64,000 nt of DNA from positions 1,019,715 to 1,083,714 of the forward strand of contig NW_022985451.1 of the NCBI RefSeq assembly GCF_010093595.1, in the 5' to 3' direction. The notes below the pieces were generated by a model. The model was not told the DNA's origin, ran no database searches, and saw only the letters and a list, made by a program, of their open reading frames with translations. Source of the stretch: Mytilinidion resinicola (lineage: Eukaryota > Ascomycota > Dothideomycetes > Mytilinidiales > Mytilinidiaceae). Positions 11,501 to 22,011 of this stretch are shown here, piece by piece. A program made the translations under genes and the position numbers. How positions within the stretch are numbered: the stretch's first letter is position 1; each line of letters starts with the position of its first letter.

Positions 11501-14500
11501 TGGACCACACTCTGCATTGCAAAGCTCCATTCGGGAAATCCTAATTGACGCACCAGGCGGAAAGCCGGTTGGTTACGCATCTCTGCTCATCCGTCACAAG
11601 CATGCAATAGTCACCTTAATGAATGCCCTCGGCAGATTATACTGCTTGGGGTACCTACTGGAAGTTACGCAGCTAAACGCGATTGGAGATAAACCTCAGC
11701 GGCAGGCAGTAACGCTACCCGGTTTGCCACAGTATCCTTTCGACCACTCGAAAACCTACTGGACCGAGTCACGGATCAGTAGGAATCTGAGGTTCCGGAC
11801 GCACGGTTCGAACTCTTTGATCGGTGCACCGGTAATGGATGGGAACCCTCTGGAACCCCGTTGGCGTAATTTCCTTAGCGCGTCACCAACCTCGATGTGC
11901 GCTTGGGTCCGTGATCATAAGGTGTGTGTGCGCAATTCGCTAATGAAGCTTCCACTGACGTTTTCAGATCAACGGTACCGTATTGCTACCAGCTGCTGGC
12001 ATGATGGTAATGGCAATCGAGGTTGTTTCTCAGATTCTAGAAAGCGGTCCGCTACCAATCGTCGCCTATGAGATCAGGAACGCAAAGTTCCTCTCAGCCT
12101 TGGCGGTTCCTCTAGAGGAAGAGGGAATCGAAACGCACATCTGTCTTAGACATGCAGCCGACTCATTACACCCGGGGTTCGAGTTCTCCATATGCACGCG
12201 TGGAGATTCATCTACGCTAGAGATCTGTCGGGGACATGTTCACGCAATCTTTGACGACCGAAACTCAACCTCTATTGAAGACGCCCATGAAACCGCTGAG
12301 GCAGCACGCATGATCTCAACGAAAGTCGAGGACTTCTTACGGCAGTCTCCAAAAGAAGACAGTGGACAAAAATTGTACAGTCGTTTGTATAATCTAGGCT
12401 ATCACTTCGGTGAGAGCTTTCGACGCATTCAGAATATACACTACGACGATGGTGGTGAGGCGGTCGGACAAGTCTCAGCATTTCGAGACCGATCCGCGTA
12501 ACCTGCAGTCATTCATCCAGCAACTCTAGACGGAATACTGCAAATGATGCTTCCAGCTGCGACCTTAGGTGGCAACCGCGACATCAGTACCACCGTTCCG
12601 ACGCGGATAGTCCGACTTCGAATCTTCAAAAACGACCGTTTGCATAACGCCAGTCACATCTCTCCACTTCAAGCTCACGTCTCTTTGCATCGAATCAATT
12701 CTCGTACGATATCTTCAAGAATCAACGCCTACGATCCGGACAGTGGTACCCTGGTGGTAACCGCAGATGGAGTTGAAGCTACTGCAGTGACTGATTCTGA
12801 TTTTGATCACGCAGACCAAGAAAAGGCTCGGAGGCTATGCTTTGATCTGAAATTCCGACCAGATATTTCTCTCTTAAACAAGACAGAGCTCGAAAAACTT
12901 CTTTCGGAAGCTCGCCCTACGTGCCCTGATCCTACCGAATACTGGCGAGATATTATGACCTTTATCTCTGGGATCATGCGAAAAGCATCGCAAGAAGTCT
13001 CACCTTCAGACGTGGCGTCACAAGCACCACATCTGAGGAAACACTTCGCATGGATAACCGAGCACCCCGCGAGTAAGATGGAAAGTGACGTCGCGCTTGA
13101 TGAGCTACATGTTCGCATTCGGAGCCACGGACGATTAGGAGAGATCTACAGCAATTTTGGGCAGTACTTGAACCAGATTCTCAAGGGCGAGCGTGATGCC
13201 CTTGAGATTTTGAGCGGCGACAACGTCCTACGAGACTATTATGATGTTGCTAGAGATTCATGGAAATTCATGTCACCTATGAAGACCTACATCGAATTAT
13301 TATCGCACAAGAACCCAGCATTGAAGATCCTTGAGGTTGGCGCAGGTACTGGCTCTACAACCAAGCATATTTTGGAGGCACTTGCTGCGTCAACGTCACA
13401 CGGCATCTCGGCAAGGTTCTCACAATTCGATTTCACGGACATATCCCGCTCTTTCCTCGCAAAAGCGGAAGACGAGTTCAGAGAGTATCCAAAGATGAGA
13501 TATGGCATTCTCAATGTTGAGGAAGACCCGTCTGCGCAGGGTTACGAACCGGAATCTTACGATCTCGTCGTCGCAGCAAATGTTCTTCATGCGACTAAGT
13601 CGCTAGACGTCACACTTAGCTCGTTGAGGAAAGTGTTGAAAAAGAACGGGAAGCTTGTACTCATTGAGATTACGGAACCGGAGTTCATCGCTGCGCCGAT
13701 CATCTTTGGGTGTCTATCAGGGTGGTGGCAGAGTAAGCGAAAATTGACCGCCGTCTATCTGACGACATGGCTAAAACATAACTAGGCACAGATAGTTATC
13801 GGACCCAAAGTCCTTGCATATCAGCGCAACAATGGGATCAGGTTCTGAAACGCAACAACTTCTCTGGCGTCGATATCCTCTCCCGCGATCATGATAACTC
13901 TTACCACAACGTCAGTCTAATGATCTCAACGGCTATTAGCTCGGCAACCCCCATCAATATTGCAACAGCTAGCGAACTTACTCCAGTTACTGAGCTCGAG
14001 TCAGCGACGAGGCTAGAGCTACAATCAACAATAGCCGTTGACAATCGATTCACGCGTATAATTGGAGGTCTCGATACTTCATATGACAGCGGTCTGGCCC
14101 AGACTGTGAAAGAGCAAATTGGGAACTCTCAAGTTGTCATTGGATCTTTCCGAGACGCCGCCAGTACCTCTGACTTGAGCGACTGCCTCGTCATTGTTGC
14201 TTATGAACCGCCTTGGCAGCAACTAGACCAACTGTCAGATGATCAGTTCTGTCACTTCCAAACGGTGCTTACAAGAGCGAAAGCACTTCTATGGATTTCT
14301 GAGGCTACCGCTTCAGATATAAACTGCCCACAGCATGCAATGATAACTGGCTTTGCGAGAACTCTGCGTACGGAGAGAACTGGCCTTATCTTCACACATC
14401 TGATATTGAGCGGCGAAGGCGAAGACTCTCGGAGACGACATATCTCTCAAGCTCTCGAGAATACGCTAGTTGGCATCAAAACTGGGGCTTATGAGCCTGA

Positions 14501-16819
14501 GCTATCAGTATCCAATGGTTTGCTTACGATTCCACGTATCTACGAAGACGACGACCTCGACCAGACTGTTTACAGTATGACTGTACCTCAACCCCAGGAA
14601 ACGCATTGGGGGCATCGAGACCTTACCCTGCAAATCAAATCACCCGGGTTGCTGGATTCACTATACTTTGCTGAGTTGAGTCAAGATGCCTCAGTTCTCG
14701 CACCTGACGAATTAGAAGTCGAGGTCAGAGCCACTGGCGTCAATTTCAAAGACGTGCTTGTCGCAATGGGACAGGTCAACGACAGCACTTTCGGCACTGA
14801 GTGTTCTGGGGTCGTGCTCCGAGCCGGTAATCAGTGCAATGCCAGGCCCGGAGATCGCGTTGTAGTCTGCCACTTAGATGCGTTCCGACGAACAATTAGG
14901 TGCAGGGACTTTGCCGTCGCTCTCGTGCCAGAGAAACTGTCCTTTGCCGAAGCAGCATCAATTCCAACGAACTTTATTACAGCTTATCGGGCGTTGTTCG
15001 ACACAGCACGGCTACAGTCCGGGGAAACCGTTCTGATCCACGCGGGGGCAGGCGGAACGGGGCAAGCGGCGATTCAGGTCGCTGAGTACCTTGGTGCTAT
15101 CGTCTTTACTACTGTTAGCTCCGAGAGTAAGAAGCAATTGCTGATGCAGTTGTACCAGATTCCGGAAGAACATATCCTATATAGCAGGGACTTATCCTTC
15201 GCCAAGGCCATCCAACGTCTTACCAAGGGCAAAGGAGTTGACGTCGTTTTGAACTCCCTGTCTGGGTCCAGTCTCTTGGCTTCCTGGGAGTGCATTGCGC
15301 CTTATGGCCGTTTCATTGAGATCGGCAAACGCGATATTCTAGATCGTCGTAACCTCCCCCTGGCTCAGTTCGAGAGAAATGTGACATTCAGCGCTATTGA
15401 TATTGCTGCAATGGCAACAGAGCGTCCGGATCTAGTATCTCGGAGTCTTGCCAACGTATTGCGGTTATTCGAATGCGGTGCGCTTAGGGTTGTGCGTCCC
15501 TTCAAGACATTTCCAATTGCTCGGGTAGAAGAGGCATTTAGATATCTTCAGACGGGAAAAAACTCTGGAAAGGTCGTTGTTGAGATGACGCCTTCTATGC
15601 AAGTCTCGGTAAGCTCTCGCACATTACACATAGAAATCATGTTTACCTCTAGTAGGCTTTGGTACCAGCTCGAACTATGTGGACGTTGAATGCAAAGAGC
15701 ACATACGTGATTGCTGGCGGTTTAGGCGGCCAAGGACGGAGCATAGCCAAGTGGTTAGTATCGAGGGGTGCACGCCATCTGCTTCTCCTTTCGCGCCGTG
15801 GTTCAAGCAGTACTGTCGCCATCAAGTTTGTCGAGGAGATGAAGGGCATGGGCGTTACCGTCTCCGCGCCGACCTGCGATATCACCAACCGAAACGCGCT
15901 GAGCAAAGTGCTGGGCCACTGCGCGCGGTCGATGCCACCTATCAAGGGCTGTTTCCAGTCTTCGGCGGTTTTCCGAGATACTTATTTCGACAAAATGACC
16001 TGCAACGAATGGAATGAGGCTCTCCTGCCCAAGGTCACTGGGTCCTGGAATCTCCACTCCCTCCTACCCCATGATATGGACTTTTTCATTTTTCTCTCCT
16101 CTCTCACCGGCATAATTGGCTCTCAAGTTCAGACCAACTACGCAGCGGGAAACACTTTCGAAGACGCGCTGGCTCAATACCGTGTCTCCATCGGCCAGAA
16201 GGCAACATCGATAGATCTGAGTGCGATGCAGTCCGAAGGTGTCCTTGCCGATCATCGCGAAGTCTTCGAGCAGATTGTCAACGTCAAGCAACTACTTCCA
16301 ATGTCCCAGGAAGAGCTCTTCGCCATCCTGTCTCAGTACTGTCAACCGACAATGACTCGGGCTCAAGTCATCACTGGCCTGGAGCTACCAGCGTCCGTCG
16401 CGGCGAAAGGCGCACAAGAACCGGCTTGGATGAGCCAGCCGATGTTCAGCATCCTGCATCAACTGTCGCCCACGACTACCTCGGCAAACACGTCAGATTC
16501 GAGTGCCACGGCGCAGGATACTAACACACTGCTACAGAGTGCTGAGTCGCCAGAGCAGTTGACAAATGTGCTTTTGGCCGCTCTCAGGCAAAAACTGTCA
16601 AAGTTCCTTTCCATAACAACTGAGAACTTCGATGTGGACAAACCTTTGCACTCGTACGGCGTGGACTCGCTGATCGCAATGGAGCTGAGGAATTGGTTTT
16701 TGAAGGTGCTAAAAGTTGAGGTTTCGGTGTTTGAGGTGCTGGGTGGGAGTTCGACACGAAGTCTGGCAGCGACGGTTGCGCAGAAAATTGAGCCGGGCAG
16801 AGACGACGTTGGTCCGTAG
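8592..16819 (+). CDS. Highly reducing type I polyketide synthase (in-frame TAA in DH)
   Basis: Iterative PKS building a reduced, probably C-methylated chain. Nine exons: 8592-8840, 8894-9038, 9090-9358, 9414-9841, 9890-10046, 10101-11921, 11968-13732, 13786-15608, 15656-16819; 46-55 nt introns, one apparently GC-AG (9039-9089). Joined length is 2607 codons. Domains: KS (DTACSSS, Cys ~200; [15 protein letters not shown]), AT ([12 protein letters not shown], Ser ~676), DH ([10 protein letters not shown], His ~1022; [10 protein letters not shown], Asp ~1211), C-methyltransferase ([12 protein letters not shown] ~1477), ER ([23 protein letters not shown]), KR (GGLGGQGR ~2240) and ACP ([14 protein letters not shown], Ser ~2556). 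There is no thioesterase; the FSH1 hydrolase alongside may release product. The one lesion is a TAA at 12499-12501 (codon ~1201), ten codons before the DH aspartate. A canonical-ended 54-nt segment, 12455-12508, would remove it in frame if spliced, at the cost of conserved-looking DH sequence. Confidence 0.93.
12499..12501 (+). other. In-frame stop codon inside PKS DH domain
   Basis: The exon reads [15 protein letters not shown], then TAA, then [14 protein letters not shown] in the same frame. Both sides match the DH fold, so the stop lies within coding sequence. CAA to TAA is a C-to-T change in a CpA context. Either the gene is inactive, or 12455-12508 (GTGAGG...CTGCAG, 54 nt) is excised, or the base is a sequencing error. 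Confidence 0.8.
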
Positions 16820-17769
16820 AGGGCATATGTGATGCGTAGCAAAATAGATTGTGCCGTATAGTAAAAAGGGGTGTAATGTTTAGCAACATCCTATCTAAAA
16901 GCCCGTCTAATTGACTGCCCCGTTTCGCACGACAACAACGAGCCCAAACACGCCCCGAGTGGCAACTGACGGGCATTCTTCACTAGGTGAATACGGAGTT
17001 GAGGATTCTGCACTGATGGCTGGGGTAGTGTTGCCGGCGTTTCCCTGTCAGGTTTTGGTAGTCGGAGATTTTGGAGATTGAGGTTCAGCATCCTTTTCAC
17101 GCTCGCGCATGGAAGGTCTGTTTGGATTGGGAACGAGAAGCGGCGCGGATGGCCTCGGTGTATAATAACGCGCGTCTCACCCTTGCTGGTCTCTTGGATA
17201 CTCAGAGGGATCTTGATTCAAGGCTCTAATCACGTGATCGAGAACCGGTGAAGAGAAGAGAGGAATGCTCATATAACTTTGTCCTGCTAGTAGTTATAAG
17301 TAACCACCTTCATGGTGAAATATCTATGGATGGAGGTAAAAGGTCACGTGCCGTATCATCCATTCACATTACGACTACCTCTCAACTCGCGTTCTCAAAC
17401 TTACCAACGAAGAGATTTCGCATCGCAAACCACCCGGCCTTAACTTTTGCATAGCCCCAATCGTTTAGGACGCAAGCCGCAGCTCTCCGAACAATCCAGC
17501 CACATCTTGAACCCTATCGGCGGCCTCCGTATCTTTGGTTCAGCCTCGAAGTCAAAATCGCAAATCTAAACCAATCTTCGTTGGTCATTCAAAAAAGCAA
17601 ATTTTTGCTACGCAATGTTTTTTTCATATCTTCCTCCAGTCTATATATCAATATGTTTCATCTCTAACCTCCACATTTTAACTCTCCGTACTTTTTATCA
17701 ACACGAGAAATCATTCTGAGTCCAAAATTCCCATCAGTCTAATGCCGTGAGCCTATCTACAGTATCTCC
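16820..17769. promoter_or_regulatory. PKS 3' flank and channel-gene promoter
   Basis: The first ~370 bp hold no recognisable feature and probably include the PKS 3' end. From 17190 onward this is the right copy of the duplicated promoter segment. No other gene is supported here. Confidence 0.5.
17190..17715. repeat. Duplicated promoter-like segment, right copy (upstream of channel gene)
   Basis: This is the counterpart of 6212-6720. The CACGTG boxes fall at 17231 and 17345 (114 bp apart against 126 bp in the left copy), followed by CAATCGTTTA, CAGCTCTCCGAAC, GGCCTCCGTATCTTTGGT and the TATATATC element near 17642. That element lies ~130 bp before the ATG of the aquaporin-like gene. The copy therefore looks like the native promoter and 5' leader of that gene. 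Confidence 0.8.
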
Positions 17770-18768
17770 ATGGCGCCCCCAACTGCAATGGACAAATTTC
17801 TCGACCTCAAGACTTCAGAAGACCCTGCCCCAATTCGTCGCTGGCGCACCACCTCCGCCCCCATCGTCCCCTCAAACATCAACTCGCAACCCTTCGTCGG
17901 CCGCCTCGGCGGCAACCAGCTCCAGGCCGTCTCTCAATCTGACCCCGAATACGAAGCCCTCCAACACACGAACCCTGATGCCGTCCAATCGCCCAAATGG
18001 GCTGGCATACTCTCCCTCCGCCCCTTCGCCGACGTCCACCTCTGGCGCAACGCTTGCCTTGAAGGCGTCGGTCTTTGCTGCTGGGTTTTCATAGCCGGAC
18101 TCGTCTCCCACGGCACCGCAAATCTATCCTCAGCGACGCCACTTGGGCCTATCTTACCTGTGGCCATTGCGGCAGTGGTGCAGTTCCTCATCATCACGCT
18201 ATTCATCTTCAGTCTCGGCCCCGTGACAGGCGCGCATCTGACACCGCTGATCACATTCGCGACCTTCCTTGCCAAGCTGACGAGTTTGCCGCGGATGGTA
18301 CTGTACATCACTTTCCAATGCATCGGAGGCGTCGTCGGCGCCTACATCCTCCGCGCTTCCCTCGGTGGTTCTCCATCCACCCTCGTCTTCTCCCCGGGCT
18401 GCTACGTCGACGCTGCACAAGTCTCTGCCAAGCAAGCGTTCGCGCTGGAAACCATGGGCTCGCTGTTCGTGCTCTTCCTCGCCTTTGGACTTGGTCTTGA
18501 TCCCCGGAACCAGGGATCTTTTGGGCCTGCGCTGGGGCCGTTTCTGGTAGGGTTTAGCTCAGCGATTGCGCTGTTCGCAGGAGGGATCGCGGTGCCAGGG
18601 TATTTGGGGTTGAGTTGTAATCCGGCGAGGTGCCTAGGGTTGATGAGCGCAGCGCATCGGTTTACGTACCATTGGGTGCATTGGACGGGGGATTTGACGG
18701 CGTGCGTGGTACATGCGTTTATCTATTATGCTGTGCCGCCGTTTTGTAATCAGCGGATTCAAGATTGA
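17770..18768 (+). CDS. Aquaporin-like MIP channel with degenerate first NPA motif
   Basis: An intronless 332-residue membrane protein of the major intrinsic protein family. An ~85-residue hydrophilic N-terminus precedes six hydrophobic segments (starting around WRNACLEGVGLCCWVFIAGL). The second pore motif is canonical (SCNPARCLG), including the Arg of the selectivity filter. The first is altered: GAHLTPLITFA in place of GxHLNPAVT, so Asn is Thr and Ala is Leu. Such changes occur in divergent fungal MIPs and make the substrate (water, glycerol or another small solute) uncertain. Its upstream region is duplicated on the far side of the PKS/hydrolase block. Whether it belongs to the polyketide locus is unknown. 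Confidence 0.85.
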   Translation: MAPPTAMDKFLDLKTSEDPAPIRRWRTTSAPIVPSNINSQPFVGRLGGNQLQAVSQSDPEYEALQHTNPDAVQSPKWAGILSLRPFADVHLWRNACLEGVGLCCWVFIAGLVSHGTANLSSATPLGPILPVAIAAVVQFLIITLFIFSLGPVTGAHLTPLITFATFLAKLTSLPRMVLYITFQCIGGVVGAYILRASLGGSPSTLVFSPGCYVDAAQVSAKQAFALETMGSLFVLFLAFGLGLDPRNQGSFGPALGPFLVGFSSAIALFAGGIAVPGYLGLSCNPARCLGLMSAAHRFTYHWVHWTGDLTACVVHAFIYYAVPPFCNQRIQD

Positions 18769-18807
18769 AGTACGAAGTAGTACCGGAGTGGTCCCACGTC
18801 AGCCACG

Positions 18808-19071
18808 TTACAGTTCAAACTCGAAAATGCGCTGCCGCAAAATGCCGACTATAATTTCTTTCAGTCCAACTCTCCCAAGACGGTGATTTTCCCTTATTAT
18901 CTTAGCGTAGATGCTGCCTAGACGATTCGCTTCACTCCTCAGCACGTCGCCAATACTAAGATGCTCGATCTTAGGATCTTGTTTGAGAAGAGCACACTGC
19001 GTTCCCTTTCCAGCACCAGGCCCACCAATCAAGCCAACGATGCGTGGCTCGGAGAGAACTTCAGGTCGCAT
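18808..19071 (-). pseudogene. Nucleoside monophosphate kinase fragment (N-terminal part)
   Basis: Only the first ~88 residues of an adenylate/UMP-CMP-kinase-like protein are present. They contain the P-loop GGPGAGKGTQCALL, the NMP-binding HLSIGDVLRSEANR motif and IIRENHRLGRVG. The family is normally ~190-220 residues and carries a LID domain that is absent here. The frame stops 39 bp from the 3' end of the aquaporin-like gene, leaving no room for the rest. The ATG at 19071 is the first in frame. This is most likely a truncated duplicate; a short expressed protein cannot be excluded. Confidence 0.7.
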
Positions 19072-19775
19072 TCTATCAAATGCGACCACACGTTGTCCAG
19101 TGAAGGGGGAAAACGAGAGAGGAAAGGCAGCTTGGGAGCGACGACAAGATATCCTCGCGTTGAGTGTGGACTGAGAAATGCAATTCGGCTCAGATCATCG
19201 CGCAAGCTGACTTAGATAAATAGTTGTAACAGTATTAGACCAATTGCGGCTGCTGTATTCTAAGAGTGTAAAAGACCACGAATTTTATCTGTGAGCGTTA
19301 ATACATATAAAACACTGGAAAGAAATTACAAGACCACCTGGGTAGGAAACCATAACAAACCCTTTTCAAATCCTTGCACATAAAATATCCAGCTTAAGTA
19401 AAAATACGGAAGATGATATAAAAAGCAGACTACCACACATCGCAGCTGTCACGAGCTGCAATACAGGGCGTAAGGGCTTGTACATTACCCAGGCATTGCC
19501 ATAAGAATCCCACACGTGACTAGCACATTAAATCTCGGTCTTGTGTAATTCCGTGCTTGCGAATCATGGATTTGATCTTGAAGTTAAGTTTGAGAATCTG
19601 CAAAAGTACACAAGCCACATTGTGATTGTGGCCAAGTCCAAATAAGTTTTGCACGCCACGTCATAGCCTGTTATTATTGCCCCGCAGTTGCAGCTTTTAG
19701 AGGGAGCGTTTGCGGCGACGAGAACCCTCAATCGACTTCAATATATATCATTTGGTTAACTTTCAAGTGTCTATC
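19072..19775. other. AT-rich intergenic region
   Basis: About 700 bp between the divergent kinase fragment and the PfkB gene. I find no ORF, tRNA or repeat that I can support. The last ~100 bp presumably hold the PfkB promoter. Confidence 0.4.
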
Positions 19776-20959
19776 ATGGCCCAATACCTTTTCAGTGCGC
19801 GGACTATCGACTCGCCAGACCATGATGAGGAATGCGTGCCTGTATTCACCTCACTGGGAATGATAGTGCTGGACGAAATCCGATTTCCTGGCAAGGCACC
19901 GATGTTCAATGTCATCGGCGGCTCCGGGGCTTATGGTAAAAGCTCCCAAATTTTCTTCACGTCCAAGGCTAAGACATGGCTCCTGCTACAGCTACATTGG
20001 GAGCTCGCTTGTTCAGTAGTGGCGCCTATTCCAAGGGAATTGGCTGCCTGGTTCTGGCCGGCAAAGACTTTCCTCAAACCGCCGAAGATACTCTTCGTAA
20101 TTGGGCACTGTCACTTACCTTCAAAAGAAACCGTACAAGCTTATCGACGAGAGGTCTTTTGGAGTATGAAGATACGACTTTCGGGCGTGAGTGAGCTCTT
20201 CTTCACAAACCCGCACCTAGCTGAATTATCCCAGCGAAGAAGTTTAGATATACAACAGAACCATTGAAAGCTACGCCGAAGCATCTGCAAGATGAACCCC
20301 GGTTGCTGCACTCCAAATCGTTTCACTTACTGGCCTCGACCGCAGAAGTTGAACAGCAGGTACCAGAGCTCATGTCTTTGCGCAGAGAACGAGGGATAAC
20401 AGAACGACCGTACATCATATGGGAGCCAATCCCCGGTACATGTAAGCCTGAGAATCGCCAGGCGTTTTTGGATGCCTGCAAGTTGGTGGACGTGTTCTCA
20501 CCCAACGACCTCGAAATAACTGCCTTATTCACGCCCGAGCCTCCGAAGAGCTTTAGACCAGCAGAATTGCAGTCATACGCACAAACTTTCTTGGAGGCCT
20601 CCATTGGACACTCCGGACAAGGATGTATCGTCATCAGGGCAGGTGAGTATGGTTGTCTTACTATGTCCCGCTCGGAATCTGCGGTCTGGCTGCCCCCATT
20701 TTACGAGCTGAATGCCCCTCAAGTGATTGATCCCACCGGTGCAGGAAATGCCTTTCTTGGTGGCTTTGCATTTGGGCTCCAACGGACAAAGACCCTGGCT
20801 GAAGCAGCGGCGTACGGCAACGTAGCAGCGACATTTGCACTGGAGCAGATTGGCTTGCCACGACGGGAATCCAACGGCAACGAGGAGACTTGGAATGACT
20901 ATACAACCATCACACGATTAGATGAATACAAGTCCCGGTTGGAAGAGAGGAAGTTGTAG
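19776..20959 (+). CDS. PfkB-family carbohydrate kinase, MAK32-like
   Basis: A ribokinase-fold sugar kinase-like protein. Exons are 19776-19935, 19992-20186 and 20235-20959 (introns 56 and 48 nt), giving 359 residues. The N-terminus has FTSLGMIVLDEIRF and FNVIGGSGAYATLGARLF, the PfkB glycine motif. The C-terminal signature is VIDPTGAGNAFLGGFAFGL; the usual catalytic Asp of DTxGAGD is Asn here (GAGN), as I recall for the fungal MAK32 branch. Yeast MAK32 is known for effects on double-stranded RNA virus maintenance, but catalytic function is unclear. The OMP decarboxylase gene follows in convergent orientation. Confidence 0.85.
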
Positions 20960-21143
20960 TCAAGAGCGGGTGAAGCTGACTTGCCAACCTGTTCTCAAAG
21001 AGGCACGATTACTAGAAAGTTGAAACAGGTCAGGCGCTGATATCTCAGTCCGGACAGAACGTTCTAGAGCTCTAGATTCATATCGTATTATTCTATTTAC
21101 GGGCAAGCCTAGTTTAGCGGGATCGACGGAGTCTTAAAGACTA

Positions 21144-22011
21144 CTAAAGACGGTCCAAGTAAGCATCCCAACCCTCCTTCTGGTGCTGCTTCGCTGTCTC
21201 CACGCGATCCACTGCTGCGTAGATTCCTCTTCCCGAGATAATGAAGTCTGCATCACCTTGAACGGCCTGCGCCGGAGTCTTGTATTGTTGGCCGAGTTTA
21301 TCACCACTGCTCGACCAATTAATACCAGTAGTGAAGATGATGAAGTCCTCGTTGGGGATAGCTGGGAGGCTGGCGTTGATATCGGCCAACGACTTCATAG
21401 CAACGAATCCAATGACACAATCGCTATGCTTCCTTGCAAACTCCACAGACTTCTCTGTATAGGTTCCAGTTGCGAGGCTTCCTTTGGACGTCATGTCCGC
21501 GAGGATGATGAATGCTCTTTCGTTCGAGTAGGGTAAATCCTCCGCGGCTACCACCTAGGACAAGGCTTCGACAATGCTTTCGCCACCCAGAATACTGACG
21601 TTAACAATGTCCGCAAACTCGGAGATACGAAGCGCACCACCATGATATTGCTTTTGGACAGTGTTGCCGATGTCCACAAACTTCTGATCCTCGAATATCA
21701 TGAAGTTGTGTTTTTTTGAGAAGAACTTGAGTCCCTCAACCGTCTTTGGCTCGAAGTCGGAAAGCAAGTCAACATGCGTCTTTAATACGTCGATGTAGGG
21801 CCCCAGAACTAGAGACTTGTTAGTCACATCCTGGGAATCGGTATGAACACCAACCATATGCGCAATCAAGAAGCTCGGCAGTGGTCGTGAGATCTGCGGA
21901 AACTATCAGGTTTGACTTCTCAGCGTCAGCGGTTTCGAAGAAGCGCTTGGTGACAGGGTGCTGATGTTTTGCAGCACGATTGCTGTACGAAAGGCTGGAA
22001 GATGAAGCCAT
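21144..22011 (-). pseudogene. pyrG: Orotidine-5'-phosphate decarboxylase gene with in-frame TAG
   Basis: OMP decarboxylase makes UMP in pyrimidine synthesis. Exons are 21855-22011 and 21144-21808; the 46-nt intron (21809-21854) sits after the TTTAELLD motif near the N-terminus, where I recall other fungal pyrG genes being interrupted, and has a CTAAC branch site. Joined length is 274 codons, as expected. The catalytic block [21 protein letters not shown] (Asp-Lys-Asp charge network) and phosphate-binding FIISGRGIYAA are intact. A TAG at 21555-21557 follows GESIVEALS, where related proteins continue (ALAQ-type). It would cut the protein at ~196 residues. An in-frame 45-nt segment with GTCAG...CCTAG ends would remove the stop, but only by deleting core barrel sequence. 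The family identity is firm; whether it is dead, or a second copy, cannot be told here. Confidence 0.82.

Noticed and set aside
13733..13785. Apparent frameshift in the PKS after the methyltransferase domain
   Set aside because: A 53-nt intron with GTAAGC and ACTAG ends joins GWWQ to the conserved QQWDQVL block in frame, so no frameshift is needed.
21809..21854. Apparent frameshift near the start of the OMP decarboxylase gene
   Set aside because: It is a 46-nt intron with a CTAAC branch site, placed near the N-terminus as I recall for other fungal pyrG genes.
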